Of a stretch of DNA of 64,000 bases, positions 11,298-23,463 are shown piece by piece. The stretch spans positions 15,580,001-15,644,000 of the forward strand of contig JAIVEN010000021.1 of the NCBI GenBank assembly GCA_026686845.1. Reading direction: 5' to 3'. The position numbers and the translations under genes are program-made. Position 1 is the first letter of the stretch; every line of letters begins with the position of its first letter. Below the pieces are notes generated by a model. That model worked only from the letters and a program-made list of their open reading frames with translations, was not told the DNA's origin and made no database searches. The DNA is from Adenanthera pavonina (taxonomy: Eukaryota; Streptophyta; Magnoliopsida; Fabales; Fabaceae).

Positions 11298-12209
11298 ATG
11301 TCTCGTAGAGGAAGGTAGAGTAATAGTGATTTGATGAGGCAGATGCATGAGATGTTGACAGGCTTTAGTGACAAAGTGAATACTCTGGGGGAGACATTAA
11401 ATAGAATACAGGAGCAAATGAATCAGTAAAATTATGGTGATGTGAGTGAAGAGGCAGGTATGTATGTGGATATGAATGATGAAGATGGCAATAATGCTGA
11501 GAATGAGAATGAGGTGGAGCCTGAAAGAGCCCCAAGTTCTAAAAGAAGGGGTATCTCTTTCCAATTAAAAGACTTTCGTAAGTTCAATTCCCCGGCTTTT
11601 GAAGGTACAATGGTTGTTGTATTGGCTGAGGAATGGGTAGAGCAACTGGAAAATATATTTAGTGTGATGGATTGCACCTCTGAACAAAAGCTGCAACTAG
11701 CTGTGCTTAAGCTTGAGAAGAAGGCTAAGCGTTGGTGGAGAAGTATTCTCCCAAGCGTTGAATCCATGAATGCCTCGATGACTTGGGAACAGTTCAAGGA
11801 ATGGTTCTTTACATACTACTTCCCTCCAGCCCTAATGATGCAAAAGGAGGCCAAGTTTCTAGCTTTTCAGCAAGGGAATTTGTCAACAAATGACTACATT
11901 AACCAATTCCTGAATTTGGCAAAGTATTCCACTTATCTAAACAATTACCCCAATGATAGGTGGAAGGCTCAAAGATTGTTTGAGGGAGCCCGTCCAGAGA
12001 TTAAGGAGCGGTTAGCGGTGGTTGAGTTGTGTCCTTTAAGGACTTATGTTCGAAGATGCATGTCCAATCTAGGAGAATGCAGGAGACAGAGGAAGAGAAG
12101 AGGAATTCAATGATCCGAGCCTTTTCCCACCTAGAACTTACTGGAGGTATAAGTAAAGAAAGTGGATCTAGTGGTAGTAGTGGTAGTGGAGGTTCTAGTG
12201 GAGGAAGAG
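11298..12209 (+). pseudogene. gag: Ty3/gypsy gag remnant (Tekay/Del-like), 3' part replaced by an LTR
   Basis: The first ATG after the PBS at 11298 opens a frame with stops at 11316-11318 and 11427-11429, then 223 codons to 12113. The core has the Retrotrans_gag look: KFNSPAFEG near 11582-11608, AEEWVEQLE, KLEKKAKRWW near 11710-11738, TWEQFKEWFFTYYFP near 11780-11824, FLAFQQGNLSTNDYINQF near 11860-11910. A frameshift near 12040 moves it to another frame, which continues with RMQETEEEKRNSM and a Ser/Gly-rich linker until 12209, where a G2-family LTR starts. The zinc knuckle and pol are absent. Lineage is inferred from the related minus-strand copy with a chromodomain-type tail. Confidence 0.87.
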
Positions 12210-13092
12210 TGTAACACCTCATACTTAGACTCGTTTCCCATGTATTAAACTATATTTAAGTCCATTAATACTTGATTAGAGACTTGATTACATAAAACAA
12301 CTTAAACCAATTTATATCATTTCGAGTACCATTCTCTTGGTTAACTTCTTTTTACCTGGTGAACTTTGAAAATTCATAACTAAATCAAGAAAAATCATAT
12401 TGACATGTTTCAAGTCTCTTAAAAGATTCTATACATGGGAAAAATGTTAAACAGGGAAATTACTTGGCCAACTTATACAGTAAATTCGTATTATCTGCAC
12501 TGTAGCAATGGTCATTTTTGAAAATTTCTGATTCTGACTATAACTTTGAAAAATCACCATAAATCATACACAACTCCAAATTGAGTGATCTTTATGTCTA
12601 TGGAAATCTACACATGTCTAGTTTCCGTACATATAAAATACTCATACATGAAACCACAAAATTTCTGACAGTATACGAAATTCTGAGCAGTGTCACAATG
12701 GCCATTTTCTTCCTACAACTTGTCAACATAGACCTTAATATGTACATACATGGCCATTTCTTGTCTTCACTTAAAACATTACATCATAGTAGATATAGAT
12801 GAAAATAATTACATTCATGTAAAGTCTTAGAACCATACATATCATTTTCACAAGGTATTCCAAGCAAAGCACCAATGCAAGCAAATTCATTTTAATTAAG
12901 AGCTTGCTTTTCCTTCCCCTTTTCTTCTTGGGCAATCTTGCCATAGCTTGAACCTAAAATTGGTTAGACATTTGGAAAGGGTGAGATTCAAAGAATCTCA
13001 GTAGTAACTACTATCATGCACACATATCATCATATATATTGCAAGTATTTATCTAAAAGCACATCAAGCATGCAATCAAATCATTTTGGCAT
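12210..13092 (-). repeat. G2 long gypsy-type LTR fragment (LTR 3' end only)
   Basis: Starts TGTAACACCTCATAC and aligns with the reverse complement of the right end of the G2 LTR at 50370-53435: shared CCCATGTATTA, GAACTTTGAAAATTCATAACTAAATC and GAGATTC-AAATCTCAGTAG-like blocks. Only about 0.88 kb of a roughly 3-kb LTR remains. At 13092 it passes without its other end into copia gag, so this is a recombination or deletion junction. Confidence 0.8.
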
Positions 13093-14244
13093 AATTCAGA
13101 ATAGGAAGGTTCAGATTCATATACCTCATCTTCTTGATCACTATTGCATGGGATTTCAGCTTCTTCAGAGGCAAGTGCCATTAGACAGATGTTGGCAATT
13201 TCATCTTCTTTATCTTCTTCCTCATCTGAGCTATTGCCCCATATTGATGAGATGTAAGCTCTTTTCTTCTTGTCTTTGTCTGCAACTTTCTTTTCTTTAT
13301 CTTGCTTCTTGAAGAATTGTGGACAATCCCATTTGATATGTCCCTGCTTTTTGCACTCATAGTAAGTGACAGGTTCTTTTACTTCTCTCTTGCTATCTCC
13401 AGCTGCTCCTTTCTTGAAGATTTTCTTGTTTCTCTTCTTGCTGTAGAATCTTCCAAATTTTCTGACCATCATAGCCAGAGTTTCTTCATCTAGCTCATCT
13501 TCATCATCAGATTCTTCTTCTTTCTCCTCAGCAGCTTTCAGAGCAAGACCTTTTCTTCTTTCTGTCTTGTCCTGCTTCCTTGAGAGCCTTCATTTTTTCT
13601 TCATACTCCTCGAGGCTACCAAAAAGAGCTGTGACAGAGGCCATTGATTCTCCTCTGGCTTCCTCTATTGCTATTACTTTAGGTTTCCATTCCAGAGGGA
13701 GAGCTCTGGGGATCTTTCTGACCTTTTCTATCTGAGTGTACTCCTTTCCCAAACTCTTCAGTTGATTCACAATGAGGGTGAATCTCTTCTGTAGCTCTTT
13801 TACATTTTCTCCTTCCGTCATTCTGAAGTTTTCATATTCACCTATGCAGGTGTTCAATTTGTTTTCTCTAACTCCAGTTGTTCCTTCATGAGCAATTTCC
13901 GAGGTGTCTCACATTTCCTTGGCAATGGAGCATTGTGAGACCCTGTAGACTTCATCTTGATTCAAAGCACTGACTAGGCAATGTTTGGCCTTGAAGTTCA
14001 GCAAGACTCTTCTTTTATCTTCCTCATTCCATTCAGCTTCTGGCTTCTCTATGTACTTCCCATCATCTTGCAATACCATTGGGACAAAATCTACTTTTTG
14101 GATGACAGACCAGATATCTAGATCAATGGACTGTAGATAGATTTGCATCCTTATTTTCTAGTAAACATAATGTTCTCCACTGAAGCCAGGTGGTCTATTT
14201 GTGTTGTTTGCCTCTGGTAGTATGCTTTCTCCAAAGCCAGCCAT
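13093..14244 (-). pseudogene. gag: Copia gag remnant (E3)
   Basis: On the minus strand, from an ATG at 14244 (MAGFGES), the frame shows QIYLQSIDLDIWSVIQ, EWNEEDKRRVLLNFKAKH, RFTLIVNQLKSLGKEY, LPLEWKPKV, SLEEYEEKMKALKE, RKFGRFYSKKRNKK and a zinc knuckle YYECKKQGHIKWDC in which the first Cys of CCHC is Tyr. An earlier ATG used in E5 (41201-41203) is lost here. At least one frameshift lies near 13530, where the frames at 13528-13857 and 13053-13472 meet. The last 13 codons past 13092 come from the joined G2 sequence. Confidence 0.87.
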
Positions 14245-14285
14245 TGCAATTCCCAAAATGTAAAATCCTTTGATTGGGAATCTAG

Positions 14286-14297
14286 GATCTGATACCA
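14286..14297 (-). promoter_or_regulatory. Primer-binding site of E3
   Basis: On the minus strand TGGTATCAGAT lies two bases inside the LTR border; it is complementary to initiator tRNA-Met apart from decayed last bases. It fixes 14300 as the inner LTR end. Confidence 0.85.
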
Positions 14298-14299
14298 CT

Positions 14300-15957
14300 T
14301 GTTAGATAAGCTGGCTTTCTAAGGGGGGTGAATTGGGAAGATTAAAAATTTTTCTGCAAAAAGTCAAGAAAGTGAAGAAAGCAAAGTGTGATGGTAAAAC
14401 AGAGTATAAATGAATAAACAGTAAAAGTAGCATTAGGGAAAAGAAGACCCAAATATTTATCCTGGTTCGGTCTCTCAACTTGACCTACGTCCAGTACCCA
14501 AGTCACCACTTGAGATTTTCCACTATTTTGCAAGAATTTAGTGGGCTTCTTACAAATGCCTCAGTACAAGGTTGATGCTGTATTTCTAGAGCTCACACTT
14601 TCATTATTTGCACTCTCACTATGTGCTTCCCCAATCTCTTGTGATATCCCCTCATAAGAAAATCTTTCATCCTGATGAAGATAAAATTGTGTACAACAAA
14701 TAAACTCTCTTAATCAGAGTGAATATCAAAGTTAGAGTACAAAGTTTAAAGTATGTGAAAGTAATAGACTTTGAATATATGATTTGGTAGAGTTTCAGTA
14801 TATACAAAGTAATTTCATTTACCACATCTTCAAATGAAGTTCTATTTATAGATTTCTACCCCAACTATATGTTAGAGACAAGATCTAGCTATTACAGATG
14901 TTACCCAATGGTTACTCTGAGAAACTATCCGTTTACCAATCACATTTAATGCTTATGATACTCAAAGTTCAAACTTCAGTTGGTCAACAGACAAATTTCA
15001 CAGAAACTGAAAGCTACAGCCTTTAACATTAGACTCCTGAAGTTCATCTGTTATGAAGCAAAATTAAAATTTTCATCTTTAGAAAATGATTATATGTTGG
15101 AACATACGAATTTTCATGTTGAAAGTCTTTCTGTTAAGTGTGAACAGTAATTTCATTTTGCTACAGTGCCTTCGAAATTCAAATTTTGGAACCCAAAATT
15201 CGTCAGTCAGAAGCTGGTTCAATGAGGCACAATAGTTCATCAATTCAAAATTCAAATTTTCAGAAGGCAAAGTTTGTCTGTCAGAGAGACCTCTTTTCAG
15301 ACTTACTTTAAAGTTCAAATTTCTAAATACTGTCATTCGTATGTCAACATATCATTATAACGGACTCACAAGCTTTGTTTCTAAAATTTGAATTTTCATG
15401 TTCAAAGTTCGTCTATCAGTGAGCAATTTTGAAGCCCTATCTAAACTTGGTTTCAAATGAACTTTGACATATTCTCAGACAAATTTTTCAATTTCCATAA
15501 GTTGCATTTTATCTGAAATTCAAATTTTCAAAAGCCAAAGTTCGTCTGTCAGAGAAAGCTCTTTTCAGACATGTATCAAAATTCAAATTTCTCAAGTCAA
15601 AATTCATCTGTCAGAGAAGCCTCTTTTCAGACTTGTTCATTTTCAATATGAAATTCAAATTTCAAAAGCCAAAGTTCGAATTTTCAAAACAGCAGATCAT
15701 TATAAACCTTTCGAACTTCGTCTGTTGGTGGGTGTTTTTCAAGTATCCCTTGAATTAACATAGACTCAAGGTTTTAAAATATCTTTTCACCAAATCAAAG
15801 TCTTTTACTCAAATTAAAATGTTACTAAACATTCTACATCTATTCTTGCACTGATTTTTTTGGAATTCCTTCACTTGAAACCTTTTGTGCACCTTTGATA
15901 TCTTTATTCCAAGCTCTTGAAGGTTGGTTTGGAATCATCAAAACACTTGATTCAACA
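14300..15957 (-). repeat. 5' LTR of E3 (family A, 1658 bp)
   Basis: On the minus strand it runs from TGTTGAATCAAGTG (15957) to ATCTAACA (14300). It contains the U3 motif array (plus coordinates about 15000-15740), TATAAATA at 14843-14850 and the conserved CTGGACGTAGGTCAAG block near 14476-14494. Beyond 15957 the E2 RNase H fragment begins directly. Confidence 0.9.
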
Positions 15958-16092
15958 ATATTGATACTGACTTTGTTGGATTTAAGACTGACAGAAAAAG
16001 CACAAGTGGTACATGCTAATTTCTTTGAGGAGCCCTAGTCTCATGGTTCAATAAGAAGTAGAATAGTACGACTCTCTCCACAATAAAAGTTA
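15958..16092 (+). pseudogene. Copia RNase H remnant, first piece (E2)
   Basis: The frame reads DTDFVGFKTDRKSTSGTC, stop, FL, stop, GALVSWFNKK, stop, then NSTTLSTIK: the conserved copia RNase H block. Three stops are present. The piece is cut off on the left by the E3 LTR and on the right by a G2 LTR starting at 16093; the frame resumes at 18027. Confidence 0.85.
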
Positions 16093-18026
16093 TGGAATAC
16101 CTTCATTTAATCTTATTTCTCATGTATTAGGCCTTAATTAAGATCTGTTAATCATAATTAGAAGCTTAAATCACCTAGAAAATTAAAACAGAATTTTTCA
16201 AGATTCGGTGGTACTGTTTACTTAGTAAATCCATTTTACCAATCAAAATTTAGAAATTCATAACTAATTGTAGAAAAATCATATTGAGGTGATTCAAGTT
16301 CCTAAAATTAGCCTAAATCTAGATCTACTTGTTAAAAATATGAAATAATAAATTTAGTGGGCAAATTTTCACAATAGATTTAATGGACTTTTACTATTCC
16401 TTTGGTCATTTTTCTGACCTTAACTTTGAAAAATCATAATAATTTGGACACACATCCAAAAGAGGTGCTCTTGGACCATCTTAAAGTTCTATCTATCTGA
16501 TTTAAGATCATATATAAAATTCTTAAATTCATCATAATTTTGTCTAAGTAGTGGCTGGTTTACTGAACAGGACTCAGATTGGCATTTTCTTTCCCTTAAC
16601 TTTGTAAAATCAATTCTTTAACATATATACATCCCTAATACTTATTCCAAAATTTTACTAAACATCTCAACATACTTAGAGGCACATAATAGCATAAGTA
16701 CAGTCTCATATGTTCATACACAATTTTATATAAAAATAGCCAAGTGACATAAAACAATTGGGAACATTAATCTAAACATCAAAATTCTTCTTCTTGTTTC
16801 ATTGCCTCCCTTAGATTCTTGCATACTTGAACCTATCATGTTGGTCATTTAGGAGAGGATGAGATTCAAAGAATCTTAGTAGCAACATCACTATAAGCAT
16901 ACATGTCATCACATATATTATGAAATCATTAAATAATCATTTTATAACATAATAAGTCATATTAATTCATAAAAATTGTGGCAGAGTTTTCTTTTGTAAA
17001 ATGGACATCCCAGAGTCAAAACCCCTTCATGAACTTAGCAAAACAATCACAAAACATTACATATATAATATGGCAAGTCATGAATCATTTAAAAACTATA
17101 TAAGATAACATAATGCTTTAAGGAGAAAGTTGCTACCTTTGTGAATCCTCTTGATTTTTCCTTTGGTTCCATCTCTTTTTAACACTTCCACAAGCTTTCG
17201 TAGGCTTTCTCAAATCTAAATACATCATCAAATCACTACTTAAGCCACTGATTCTAGGGGTAGTTTCACAAAGAACCTTCAAACCCTAAAAATTTCACTT
17301 TCTTAATCATATGCTTTTTCTTAATTCCATCACTTGCCTTAAGCTAATTCCATCATGAAAAATCCATTTTTGCCATTAGTTTTATGAAAAACTCACTCCT
17401 TCATAGACTTTCATGTTGGCCAAAACTTTTATAGTAAATTACTTTTATAGTAAATTAGTAGTACCGATAAAATTACTTGTATAGTAAATTAGTATTTTAG
17501 GGATATAGGACTATTCCAAATTTATATCTATGTTTCCTTAATTATTTTGTCCCAAGCAATACCTATGTGAGGCCTATATCCTATCTTGGTCAATTTTTAA
17601 CTATCTGTGACGCCTACAATCTACTTTATCGGTATTAAGTTATTCTTTGGACACTTGGCACTGATTATTTCCTTATTTTTAATCAGTTAACCTCCATGCT
17701 ATATATCATTGGACTCAGCTCATTGCAAGCTTCATTTTGATAGTAATTTTGTATATTTACAAAATTACCCCTGACCTAGGGCTAAATTATAATTTTTAAT
17801 TCTTTCAGGTAATTAGCTGTAATTTTTCCAAAAATTTGCATTAACGTGACTTTCTTGAGTGGCTAAAATGCAATGATCTTAACTTCTAGAAGCAAGACTA
17901 TAATTTCTCATTTTTTGTCTAACTGGGAAAAATAACCTCTTTACTTTATTTCACGTAAAATGGTATCTGTCCATTTTCATGAATTCCTTTTATATTTTTA
18001 ATTATTTAGCTTTTAAGGATGTTACA
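16093..18026 (-). repeat. Solo G2 LTR inside E2 RNase H
   Basis: Reads TGGAATACCTTCAT at the left (decayed TGTAACACCTTAT) and GGATGTTACA at the right, so the minus-strand LTR runs TGTAACATCC to GTATTCCA. It is collinear with but shorter than the 3066-bp copy at 50370. Flanking 5-mers AGTTA (16088-16092) and AACTA (18027-18031) both fit a decayed AGCTA target duplication, which the RNase H reading frame also predicts. A small triplicated TATAGTAAATTA motif lies near 17438-17495. Nothing coding. Confidence 0.82.
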
Positions 18027-18320
18027 AACTAAATATATAGCTATTGGAAGTTACTTGAAATTGAGATGAAAGAAATACCTATCAAATGTGATAATCTCAG
18101 TGCCATCAACATCATGAGGAATCCAGTGATGTATTCAAAGACAAAGCACATTGAGATCAAACACTATTTCATAAGGGATCATATTCTAAAAAGAGACATT
18201 ATATTAGAATTTGTCCATACTGATGATCAGCTTGCAGACATCTTAACTAAACCACTTCCAAAGGATAGGTATAGTAAAATCAGAAGAGAATTAGGAATGA
18301 TAAATCCCAATGAGCTGTAA
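18027..18320 (+). pseudogene. Copia RNase H C-terminal remnant (E2)
   Basis: After the G2 insertion the RNase H frame continues, with an 84-codon open stretch from 18066: MKEIPIKCDNLSAINIMRNP, KHIEIKHYFIRDHILK and LADILTKPLPKDRYSKIRRE, ending NPNEL and TAA at 18318-18320. The C-terminal RNase H block is well preserved. The stop codon lies in a GTAAGC donor-like context. Confidence 0.88.
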
Positions 18321-18414
18321 GCAATAATCTATCTTAATCTATCTCTTTTCTAAAGCTGATCTATTAAGTCACACAGTAACTTAAGCATCGGAGTATGTTT
18401 ACGATGTTTTTCAG
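18317..18414 (+). other. Candidate 98-nt intron spanning the pol stop, with hairpin (E2)
   Basis: GTAAGC begins at 18317 and TTCAG ends at 18414. AGCATC (18384-18389) can pair with GGTGCT (18414-18419) through one G.U wobble across a loop of 24 nt, as in the other copies. The CTAAC branch motif is not intact (GTAAC, about 18377-18381), and the post-acceptor frame has a stop at its fourth codon, so this copy is the weakest of the four. Confidence 0.35.
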
Positions 18415-18710
18415 GTGCTCCTCATGAGGTTATAAGATGAGAAATCAAGATAATGGAGTATCTCAGACTTAGTTAAGCAACATTTACTGAAGAAATATGG
18501 AAATTCAAATGTTTAGCATCTGGCTGTAAGATCTATTCCCCTAAAATTCACATTTTGACTGCTGATAGATGAATTTTAATGCTCTATCTAGCTTATTAAA
18601 TGACTTTGCATGGTTAAAATTCAAACTTTAAGCTTTAACAGTTGTATTTTAGTGCTTCACATGACATACTAGTGTTTTAGTTTACTCAAAATTTGTCTAT
18701 TGATTAACTG
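18415..18710 (+). other. E2 pol to env-like spacer, left part
   Basis: Non-coding sequence collinear with the E1, E5 and E6 spacers, starting GTGCTCCTCATGAGG. It contains AAATTCA/GTCTG-type motifs. A truncated Sirevirus LTR interrupts it at about 18711. Confidence 0.6.
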
Positions 18711-20305
18711 AAAATTTTCTGCAAAAGTCAAGAGTGTGGTGAAGACAAAAGAGACAGTAAAATAGAGTATAAAAGAATAGCAATGTAAAAGCATTAAAGG
18801 AGAAGGGAAGACACAGATGCTTATCCTGGTTTAGTGTCTTTATCTTGACCTACGTCCAGTCCCCAAGCAACTACTTGAGGTTATCCATTATCATGCAAGA
18901 ATTCAGTGGGCTTCTTGTAATTGTCTCAGTACAACTTTGATGCTCTGTTCTTAGAGCTTACAACCTCTTTCTTTGCACTCTAGCTAAGTTCTTCCCAAAT
19001 CCTTTGTGATATCGCCTCACAAGAAAATCTTTCTTCCAGATGATTACAAAGAATGAACTCTTTAATTTAGAGTGTATATAAAAGTTGAAGTGCAAAAGAA
19101 TGAAGTATCAGAGTAAGAGACTTTGAGTTGAAAATTTGACAGTTTCAGTATATATAATGTAAAATCGTTACCCACAACTTCAAATGTAGTTCTATTTATA
19201 GATTTATGTCTTAACTATTCATTAGAGACAAGATCTAGCCGTTAGAGACGTTACCCAACAGTTACTCTGAAAAACTATCCGTTCACTAACCGCATTTAAT
19301 GCTTGTGACACTCAAAGTTCGAATTTTGGTTAGTCAACAGATGAATTTCAAAGATACCGAAAGTTAAAGACTTTAACGTTGAACTTTAAAGTTCATTTGT
19401 TATGAAGCAAAGTTTGAATTTCCATCTTTGAAGAATGTTTTAATATTGGAAAATATGAATTTTCAAGTTAAAGTTCTCCTTATAAGTGTGAACAATTGTC
19501 TCATATTGCTACAGTGCCTTCGAAGTTTGAATTTTGGTGCCCAAAATTTGTCTGTCAGTGGGCAGCTCAATAAGGCACAATAGTTCATCTTTTCAAAATT
19601 CGAATTTTCAAGATTCAAAGTTTGTCTGTCAGAGGGAGCTCTTATCAGACTTATTTCAAAGTTCGAATTTCTGAAAACCAACATTCGCATGTCAATAGAT
19701 TATCATAATAAATTTGTAAGCTTTGTTTCTAAAATTCAAATATTCAAAATCAAAGTTCGTCTGTCAGTGAGCTAATTTTGGACTCTTTTTAAACTTCACC
19801 TTTAGATGAGCTTTGACATATCCTTAGACGAATTTTTCATTTTTATGAATTGTGTTTTATCAGAAATTCAAATTTTCAAAACACAAAGTTCGTCTGTCAG
19901 AGAAGTATCTTATCAGACTCATTCCAAAGTTCAAATTTATGCATTCAAAGTTTGTATATCAGAGGAATCTCTTTTCTGACTTACTTATTTTCAATTCAAA
20001 ATTCAAATTTCAGAAGCCAAAGTTCAAATTTTCAAAGCAGTAGATCAGCTTTAACTCTTTAAAATTAGTCTGTTAGTGGGTGTTTTTCAAGTATTCCATA
20101 AATTAACATGGAATCAGATTTCTAAAAACATTCTTTTGCCAAATCAGAGTCTTTTACTCAACTTAAACATAGTAAGAAATCCTATATCTAATCTTGTGCT
20201 AATTTTACTTGGATTTCTTCATTTGGGATCTTCCATGCACCTTTGATATCTTCTTTCCAAGCGCTAGAAGGTTGGTTTGGAATCATCAAAATACTTGATT
20301 GAACA
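18711..20305 (-). repeat. Family A LTR lacking its last ~45 bp
   Basis: From AAAATTTTCTGCAAAAGTC (18711) to GATTGAACA (20305) it matches family A LTRs with the motif array, the TATTTATA complement near 19194-19201 and the GACCTACGTCCAGTCC block near 18847. The terminal TGTTAGATATGCTGG...GGGAAGG stretch found in complete copies is missing, so the left border is a deletion and no target duplication can be read. Confidence 0.85.
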
Positions 20306-20633
20306 TCCTTTGTATGTCAAGTCTCTGACAGATGAACTTCAAGATTGAAAATTTGTCTGTTAAGACATGTTCTCTATGTTATATAAGTAACGTAACTTAC
20401 CAAAATTTGAATTTTGACCACCAAAATTTGTCTATCAAACGATTACATAAGAAAGCTCAATGGGCTATACGCTGAACAGATGCACCCTATTCAAACTTTA
20501 ACCTCTACACTTCTCATTCTCTCTCAACCATTCTCAAACTCATTTGGTCAACCTTCATCTTCCACCGATTAAACTCTATATCAAACCTCATAAACACCTT
20601 TGGGGCATTTCTTGAAACATATTTCAAGAGAAA
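20306..20633 (+). other. E2 pol to env-like spacer, right part
   Basis: Resumes with TCCTTTGTATGTC and leads to the env-like ATG. It contains AAATTTGTCTGTTAAG-type motifs and a pyrimidine-rich leader of about 130 bases just before the ATG, as in E1, E5 and E6. No gene seen. Confidence 0.6.
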
Positions 20634-21215
20634 ATGGTCAGAGTAAAGAACATCAATGTCAAGAAATAAGAGCAAAGGCCCAAATGATCTATCAAATCCT
20701 AGTATGCATTAAAAGAAGGCAACTCATAGAAAAGAAAAGAAGTGTCCAATAAGGGAAAACCATCAAAGAAGTAGAAAGCACGATCCAAGCCATAATCAAA
20801 GAAACGTATGGCTACTGCTTCTGCATCTAGCATAGAGTCTGAGGAACTCCAGATGACCATGGAGCCCCTTTGCAGCTCTAAACAAATTTTGAAGGTAATC
20901 ACCAAAAAGTTTGCTACAAATGTAATCACTCCTCATTGCACTAATTTAGAGCAATTTCTGGTTTCAAAAAATTTTGATGCTAGATTCTAGATGAGAAATT
21001 ATAAGAACCTTCTAGAGATTAAAGAAAGATATGATGATGAAGTAATCAAGACTTGGTATGCTTCATTAAAGTATAATGACAAGAAGAAGAAGTATCAAGT
21101 AACTTTTAGGTCTAGGAATCTATGGCTAATAGATGAAAATCTTAATGATGTTTTAGAGATTCCTGGACAAGGTAGATTTAAAATCGATATTTATACCACT
21201 AAGTACATGGATAAG
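20634..21215 (+). pseudogene. Env-like ORF remnant, N-terminal half (E2)
   Basis: Starts MVRVKNINVKK at 20634, equivalent to MARVKN in other copies, with several stops in the basic N-terminus. From 20808 it reads a conserved block: TPHCTNLEQFLVSKNFDARF, then a stop, then MRNYKNLLEIKERYDDEVIK, TWYASLKYNDKKKKY, RNLWLIDENLNDVLEIPG. It is cut at residue MDK by a gypsy LTR at 21216. The conserved block is the best-kept part of this ORF in every copy. Confidence 0.78.
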
Positions 21216-23415
21216 TGTAACACCCTACCTCCTGACACCTTTCAGACTTGACCAAAAACTTCAAAATCCAACCAAATGCAACCCAAACATCTTGAAACAA
21301 TTCCTAAAACTTCTGAATAGCGGAAACGAACCAAACGACACCAAAAACTAAGCTGGGGCTGCGACCACTACAGTGCTGTCGTGGCTCCAGCTTCCCTTGT
21401 TTTTACCATGTTACAGGACTGTGTGGTGCCACGGCCTACTTCCTGGTGCCGCGGCGCCCCCAGCTGGTTTTCTATACCAGTAAACTTAACCACCGGGGCA
21501 ACTTTCTAACACACATAACTTTATGCTCCAACCTCTGATTAACTTGATTCCAACTCCTACAAGTCAATCTAGTCCCAATTTATTCATAGACACTAACTTT
21601 ATGTTAATCCAACTCTATATGGAGGTTTTGGACTCTTGACACCATTTTGGCCACTTATTGACCAAAACTCACCACTCACTACCTCCAATTGCCTCCAAAG
21701 GCAAATGATCACACAAAGATCATTCATATAGGTCCAAAACCCCAAACCAACTTGTCCAAAGAGGTTTCACCTCGAAGGAACCACTCCTCTAAGATTTGAC
21801 CTCCTTGAATCCCAACTTAACAAAACGGGCTACAAGCCCTAAAACACACCAACCAGGCCCAAAACCACTCTGGGTTCACAAACGCTAATATATTGACTTC
21901 TCAATATCCAAAATCATGTAACCATACATACAACATCCATAAAATTCATATCCATACATTCATTACAAAACATTCTATCATACTTAGCACAAGATACATA
22001 TCCTAAAAACATATAAACTACATAGATCTAGTATCCCTGTGTCCGATGCTACTCACGTGTCTTCTCCGGACTAGTGCCAAAACCGTCACTTGAAAGGTTA
22101 GTTCATGGGAGAGGGGTGTAAGATAATGTCTCAGTTACCGGGAACAACCACATACAATATATATATACTGGCCCCCACAGTCATTCAATGCAATGCTAAT
22201 GAATGGTATGCATGTTCTCCCTCATACACAGTTAGAATCACAAGTTATCATCATCACAAGGCATTTCAATAGCCATCATTATCTCATATCACATCATATC
22301 ATCATCACCTCATCATCAATTTCTCACCATGCAATCATATGGCAATGATGCCAATGTCATGCCAACATGCCTCTACACACATATATACATCATTATCATC
22401 GCAAGCATCATATGGATATGCTAGCATCCAATGGTAAAGGGATGCTACACATCATACATACACTACATATACTATCATCACATATCAACTAGCCGTGCAT
22501 ACCATGATACGTAAAAAAACTATACACATACACAATCAATATCGTGGTATGAAAAGGAATATGCATATATATATATATACACATATATCAACATATAATC
22601 ACATAAAACAAATACCCGGTTACCTCAAGTTGTCAATACCATGCTCACACAAGTTCCACAAGCTTTCTTGAATGCTAATCCCATGACTAGCCTTCTCCGA
22701 GTAGTCCAACAACCCTAACAATACCATAATACCTTAATTAACATAACATACAAAATATCCAAATTTCATAATTCAACCACTTTAGCCTAACCCAAGGTTT
22801 CAACACCTATTTCATGCATCATTAAGCTCCTAGGAACCATTCAAACACCAAACAATCCAATACACTTTGAATTCCCAAGAGCACTAACCAAAAATAACCT
22901 AGGGTTAAGCTCAAATCATGCATAAACCCTTCAAATATCACATCCAAGCAATAAGAACACTAATAAATACTTCCTTAACCCCATTTCATTCATTTCAATT
23001 GGTGGATTTCAGCCATAACCGAAGATCTAAACTTATAACCGAAAAACCCCAAGCTTCAACCGAAGAAAATGGAGAGGGAGGAGTAGAAATCACTTACCAA
23101 CTTGAATCCAAGCTTCTAAAGTCCGAAAATCACTCCCAATGGCCGAAAACTCTAAACCCTAGCAGAGCTCTTCGTCACTCCCTCCAATTTCTTTCTTTTT
23201 GTTCATCTAAAATGATTCTGATTTAAACAAGATTCTTGATTCTCGCCGCAGCCTCAGAACACCTCGCCGTGGCTTCACCAGTTTTCAACTGGAAAGAGCC
23301 ACTGGACACTCTCTCGCTGCTGCGTGGTACTCTTTCAGACTTCACTTGCCTTCCTCCATCTAATTTTCTCTGGTCCTACACACCATGCCAAAACAAAGTC
23401 ATGAGGGGTGTTACA
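21216..23415 (-). repeat. Ty3/gypsy 3' LTR (minus strand, 2200 bp)
   Basis: Bounded by TGTAACACC at 21216 and GGTGTTACA at 23415 (8-bp terminal inverted repeat). The preceding minus-strand PPT and pol tail at 23416-23717 show it is a 3' LTR of a minus-strand element. It matches the plus-strand LTR at 9615-11150 and contains AT-repeat runs near 22560-22585. No coding capacity. Confidence 0.9.
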
Positions 23416-23427
23416 CTCTCCCCTCCA
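23416..23427 (-). promoter_or_regulatory. Polypurine tract of the minus-strand gypsy element
   Basis: On the minus strand TGGAGGGGAGAG directly precedes TGTAACACCCC, the LTR start. It would prime plus-strand synthesis. Confidence 0.85.
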
Positions 23428-23463
23428 TATAAAAATTTTGTCCTCAAAATTTCAACTTTTACC

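Larger units (their letters stand above)
13093..15957 (-). mobile_element. Sirevirus-like copia element E3, 5' part only
   Basis: On the minus strand it reads 5' LTR, PBS, then gag up to a breakpoint at 13092 just after the YSEL codons. Pol, env-like ORF and 3' LTR are missing. The right end sits inside the RNase H region of plus-strand copia element E2. Confidence 0.88.

Noticed and set aside
22560..22585. TA microsatellite as a notable feature
   Set aside because: Short AT dinucleotide run common in these LTRs; no further structure.
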